Source of the DNA: CAZBGL01 sp964491375
GTDB taxonomy: Bacteria; Desulfobacterota; Deferrisomatia; Deferrisomatales; Deferrisomataceae
Direction of reading: 5' to 3'
Assembly: GCA_964491375.1 (NCBI GenBank)
Contig: CAZBGL010000063.1
Location: 1 to 17,402, forward strand
DNA length: 17,402 nucleotides
The notes under the pieces are model-generated. The model made no database searches and was not told the origin of the DNA. It saw only the letters and a list, made by a program, of their open reading frames with translations. The position numbers and the translations under genes were made by a program. Shown one piece after another: positions 14,832 to 17,402 of this stretch. The first letter of the stretch is position 1. Every line of letters begins with the position of its first letter.

Positions 14832-15200
14832 GGAATGTGAAGGGCGAGATGCGTTCCCGGGGTTACCAATTTGTGATCCGCGGGGAGGGGGGACTTGTTG
14901 TTCCTCGGTTCTCCGAGGTTCGGTGGACGGCTCAGAGGATGGGCGCTTAAAGTTGTTCCGGGCCGTGACCGATGAAACCCCTGTAATGCATGGATCATGG
15001 GTGCGTCTAACTTGACACATGTAGGGTCCTCCGATACGATCCGGGCGTTCTAGAATCTGGAGTTTGTTCTTTCCCATGTATGCGGAGGGGGCCCGTTCCG
15101 CCGGTTCCTGTGGGGGCCCACCTGATCAGGGCGGGGGCCAGTTGGCGTTTTCATTGTCTCGACCGGTACCCGGTTGGATGACCGTTTCCAGGAGCGCTTG
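14815..15200 (+). other. 386-bp intergenic region: hairpins, promoter and pilM leader
   Basis: The first half holds two hairpins; the second is CCTCGG-TTCT-CCGAGG at 14903-14918. From 15012 a strong promoter starts a leader of about 150 bases. This leader has two GGGGGCCC copies (15087-15094, 15112-15119) able to pair with each other and a perfect palindrome CCTGATCAGG (15121-15130). The composition is less G/C-rich than the flanking genes. A 41-codon open frame (15076-15201) overlaps the pilM start but has poor codon bias and no well-placed ribosome site. Confidence 0.55.
15012..15040 (+). promoter_or_regulatory. Sigma70 promoter for pilMNO
   Basis: A consensus TTGACA (15012-15017) is followed after 17 bases by TACGAT (15035-15040, 4 of 6). 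It is the best housekeeping promoter match I found in the window. The predicted start near 15047 leaves a leader of about 154 bases before pilM. Confidence 0.7.
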
Positions 15201-16259
15201 ATGGTGCTGTGGAAACCGAAGAACCTGGTGGGCCTGGACATCGGGAGCCACTTCGTCAAGGCGGTCGAGTTCCGACACCACAAGGCCGGGTACGAACTGA
15301 GGAACTTCGGTCTGGCCCAGTTGCCCCCCGAGGCCATCGTCGACGGGGTCATCATGGACTCGGCGGTGGTCGTGGACACGATCCGAAACCTCTTCTCCCA
15401 CCTCAAGATCAAGAACCGCAACGTCGCCACCTCGGTGTCCGGCCATTCCCTGATCATCAAGAAGATCCAGTTGCCCCTCATGACACAGGAGGAACTGGAG
15501 GAGCAGATCCAGTGGGAGGCCGAGCAGTACATCCCCTTTGAGATCGAGGACGTGAACGTGGACTTCCAGATCCTGGGCCCGGCCCCGGACGAGGAAGGCC
15601 AGATGGAGGTGCTGCTCGCAGCGGTCAAGAAGGACATCATCAACGACTACACCGCCGTGATCACCGAGGCGGGGCTCGTGCCCATGGTGGTGGACGTGGA
15701 CGCCTTTGCCCTGGAGAACATCTTCGAGGTCGCCTATCCGGAGTACCTGGACCGGACGGTGGTGCTGATCGACGTGGGCGCCGGCATCATGAACATCAAC
15801 GTGGTGCGCGCCGGCACCAGCACGTTCACCCGGGACATCACCATGGGGGGGAGCAACTTCACCGAGGAGATCCAGAAAGAGCTGGGGGTGAGCTACGAAG
15901 AGGCCGAGGTGCTCAAGCTCGGCGGCAAGGCAGGCCACGCGACGGCGTCGGACGTGCTGGACGTGTTGCGGGTTTGCATCGAGAACCTCGTGCTGGAGAT
16001 CCAGCGCTCGCTGGACTTCTACAGCGCCACCGCCGCCGAGGAGGAGATCGACGCGGTGTTCCTCTGCGGCGGCTCGTGCAGGGTGCCGGGGTTGGCCGCC
16101 GCGGTGGAGGAACGGGTGGGGGTGGCCGTGGAGATCATGAACCCCTTCCGGGGCGTGCGGTACTCGGAGAAGCTGTTCGATCCCGACTACCTGGAGGAGG
16201 CAGGCCCCCTGGCCGCTGTGGCCGCCGGGTTGGCCCTCCGGAGGCTGGACGAGCGATGA
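15201..16259 (+). CDS. pilM: Type IV pilus assembly protein PilM
   Basis: A 352-residue actin-like cytoplasmic ATPase that binds the N-terminal tail of PilN and forms the cytoplasmic ring of the pilus alignment complex. The first phosphate-binding motif GLDIGSHFVKAVE is at 11-23, the second around VVLIDVGAGIMNINVVRAG near 186-204, and the adenosine motif CGGSCRVPGL near 290-299. MTQEELEEQIQWEAEQYIPF near 94-113 is characteristic of PilM. The ATG at 15201 has AGGAG 6 bases upstream; an in-frame ATG at 15174 would add nine atypical residues. It overlaps pilN by 4 bases (ATGA). Confidence 0.94.
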   Translation: MVLWKPKNLVGLDIGSHFVKAVEFRHHKAGYELRNFGLAQLPPEAIVDGVIMDSAVVVDTIRNLFSHLKIKNRNVATSVSGHSLIIKKIQLPLMTQEELEEQIQWEAEQYIPFEIEDVNVDFQILGPAPDEEGQMEVLLAAVKKDIINDYTAVITEAGLVPMVVDVDAFALENIFEVAYPEYLDRTVVLIDVGAGIMNINVVRAGTSTFTRDITMGGSNFTEEIQKELGVSYEEAEVLKLGGKAGHATASDVLDVLRVCIENLVLEIQRSLDFYSATAAEEEIDAVFLCGGSCRVPGLAAAVEERVGVAVEIMNPFRGVRYSEKLFDPDYLEEAGPLAAVAAGLALRRLDER

Positions 16260-16807
16260 TCCGCATCAACCTGCTCCCGGTCCGCGCGGAGAAACGCAAG
16301 GAGATCCTGCGCCGACACGTCATCCTGGCGTCGGGGATCGTGGTGGTGTTGGCGGCCGTGATCACCAGCGTGCACATGATGATCGGCGCGGACATCCGGG
16401 ACATGGAGGCCCGGATCGAACAAAGAAAGGCCGAGATCGCGCGCCTCCAGCGGGTGATCGGCGAGATCAAGGAGTTCCGGAAGAAAAAGCGGGCCCTGGA
16501 GGAAAAGATCCAGGTGATTCGGAAACTGGAGGAACGCCAGAGGGGACCCTCCCGGGTGTTGTTCGAGATCGCCCGGCTCATTCCGGAGAAGATGTGGTTG
16601 CAGAACCTGAGGGACTCGGCAGGGGCGCTGGCGTTGGAAGGGTATGCCATCGACAACCAGACCATCGCCCGGTTCATGACCCGTCTGGAGCGTAGCCCCC
16701 TGTTCCGGGGGGTCCGGCTGGAGGTGACCCGGCAGGTCTCCAAGGGGGGGGTGAACCTGAAGGAATTCAAGATCCTCACGTCTGTGGCGTACCGGGCGGG
16801 GGGCTGA
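16256..16807 (+). CDS. pilN: Type IV pilus assembly protein PilN
   Basis: A 183-residue bitopic inner-membrane protein. The N-terminus MIRINLLPVR carries the INLLP motif that docks into PilM. One membrane span lies at about 22-43, a coiled coil rich in Lys, Arg and Glu at about 47-97, and a periplasmic ferredoxin-like domain at about 100-183 that pairs with PilO. The ATG overlaps the pilM stop, giving coupled translation and probably matched amounts of the two partners. Confidence 0.92.
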   Translation: MIRINLLPVRAEKRKEILRRHVILASGIVVVLAAVITSVHMMIGADIRDMEARIEQRKAEIARLQRVIGEIKEFRKKKRALEEKIQVIRKLEERQRGPSRVLFEIARLIPEKMWLQNLRDSAGALALEGYAIDNQTIARFMTRLERSPLFRGVRLEVTRQVSKGGVNLKEFKILTSVAYRAGG

Positions 16808-16810
16808 GCC

Positions 16811-17402
16811 ATGGCAGCCGTTGTCGACACCTACTTGAAGTGGCCGGCCAGCCGGAAAGTCCTCGCATGGCTCGCGTTCTGCACCCTGGTAGGCTTGGTG
16901 TACTTCCTGGCGGGCTTCCAGCCCCGGCTGCGCACCCTCCGCACCCTTGAGGAGCGTTACGAGCGCCTCGGGCGCGAGCTCCGGGAAAACCAGGTGATCG
17001 CCGAGAACCTGCCCCGGGTGAAGGAAGAAGTGCGCAGGCTGGACGAGGAACTGGCCCGGGCCCTGGAAAAGCTGCCCAACAAGGAGGAGATCCCCAGCCT
17101 CCTCCAGACCATCAGCGACCTGGGCCGGGACTCGGGGCTCGAGTTCCTGCTGTTCCGGCCCGGCAAGGCCGAGCCCAAGGACTTTTACGCGGAACTTCCG
17201 CTGGAGATGCAGGTGGTGGGCCGGTTCCACGACGTGGCCGTGTTTTTCGACAAGGTGGGCCGGCTTCCCCGCATCGTGACCATCCAGTCCAGCGACTTCG
17301 GGAGCCCCAAGGCGGGGCCGGACGGCTCCGTGAGGCTCACGGTGAGCTGCCGCGCCGTGACGTTCAAGTTCCTGGAACCCGGCGAGGCCCCCGCCCGGCA
17401 GG
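16811..17402 (+). CDS. pilO: Type IV pilus assembly protein PilO, cut by the right edge
   Basis: The first 197 codons are present; no stop is reached. A short cytoplasmic tail precedes one membrane span at about 16-35, a coiled coil at about 41-88 and the PilO domain, beginning LPNKEEIPSLLQTISDLGRDSGLEF near 88-112 and continuing with MQVVGRFHDVAVFFDKVGRLPRIV near 133-156. PilO dimerises with PilN and links PilM-PilN to PilP and the outer-membrane secretin. The ATG lies 3 bases after the pilN stop. The fold is nearly complete, so little is probably missing; pilP and pilQ would be expected next. Confidence 0.92.
   Translation, partial: MAAVVDTYLKWPASRKVLAWLAFCTLVGLVYFLAGFQPRLRTLRTLEERYERLGRELRENQVIAENLPRVKEEVRRLDEELARALEKLPNKEEIPSLLQTISDLGRDSGLEFLLFRPGKAEPKDFYAELPLEMQVVGRFHDVAVFFDKVGRLPRIVTIQSSDFGSPKAGPDGSVRLTVSCRAVTFKFLEPGEAPARQ

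Noticed and set aside
14830..15015. 61-codon plus-strand frame after the roadblock gene
   Set aside because: Poor codon bias, a weak TTG start without a ribosome site, and it runs into the -35 of the pilM promoter.

Overview
The window is very GC-rich, with strongly G/C-biased third codon positions, and looks like a Gram-negative chromosome segment. Its gene set (Pst/Pho phosphate module, type IV pilus pilMNO, DUF1614 protein, roadblock protein, methylmalonyl-CoA mutase) fits a deltaproteobacterial (Desulfobacterota-type) organism, possibly a Deferrisoma- or Geobacter-like lineage. That assignment is inferred from gene content and style, not from a marker gene. No rRNA, tRNA, CRISPR array, transposase or phage gene was seen.

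Layout. (1) 1-232, minus: N-terminus of methylmalonyl-CoA mutase, running off the left edge, with a candidate promoter at 279-323. (2) 475-7302: a complete phosphate-sensing and uptake module. pstS points left. pstC-pstA-pstB-phoU-phoB-phoR points right. Between them lie two back-to-back arrays, each with four 7-bp Pho half-sites at exact 11-bp spacing, and each followed by a -10-like hexamer exactly 10 bp away. (3) 7369-10757, plus: a cytosolic PAS histidine kinase whose stop codon overlaps the start of an unusual 782-residue protein made of HEAT-like repeats followed by a C-terminal response-regulator receiver. (4) 10751-13652, minus: a tight three-gene unit, aromatic-L-amino-acid-type PLP decarboxylase, alpha/beta hydrolase, then a DUF1614 membrane protein. 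The last of these converges on the HEAT-receiver gene with a 7-bp overlap. (5) 13653-14313: a 661-bp stretch with no gene and divergent promoter-like signals. (6) 14314-14814, plus: a roadblock/LC7 protein. (7) 15012 to the end, plus: a strong sigma70-type promoter, a roughly 150-nt leader, then pilM-pilN-pilO (pilO cut by the right edge).

How the genes work together. Under phosphate limitation PhoR should phosphorylate PhoB, which would bind the Pho arrays and switch on both pstS and the pstCAB-phoU-phoBR operon. PstS delivers phosphate to the PstC/PstA channel driven by PstB, and PhoU passes the uptake state back to PhoR. The kinase and HEAT-receiver pair follows phoR by only 66 bp with no convincing terminator, so it may be read through from the pho operon. 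It has no DNA-binding output and probably acts through protein-protein contacts. PilM-PilN-PilO form the inner-membrane alignment complex of a type IV pilus or related secretion machine. The roadblock protein just upstream may be a small-GTPase partner in polarity or motility control.

The most notable items are the HEAT-receiver protein with its kinase, which has lost the usual phosphatase residue, and the mirror-arranged Pho arrays.
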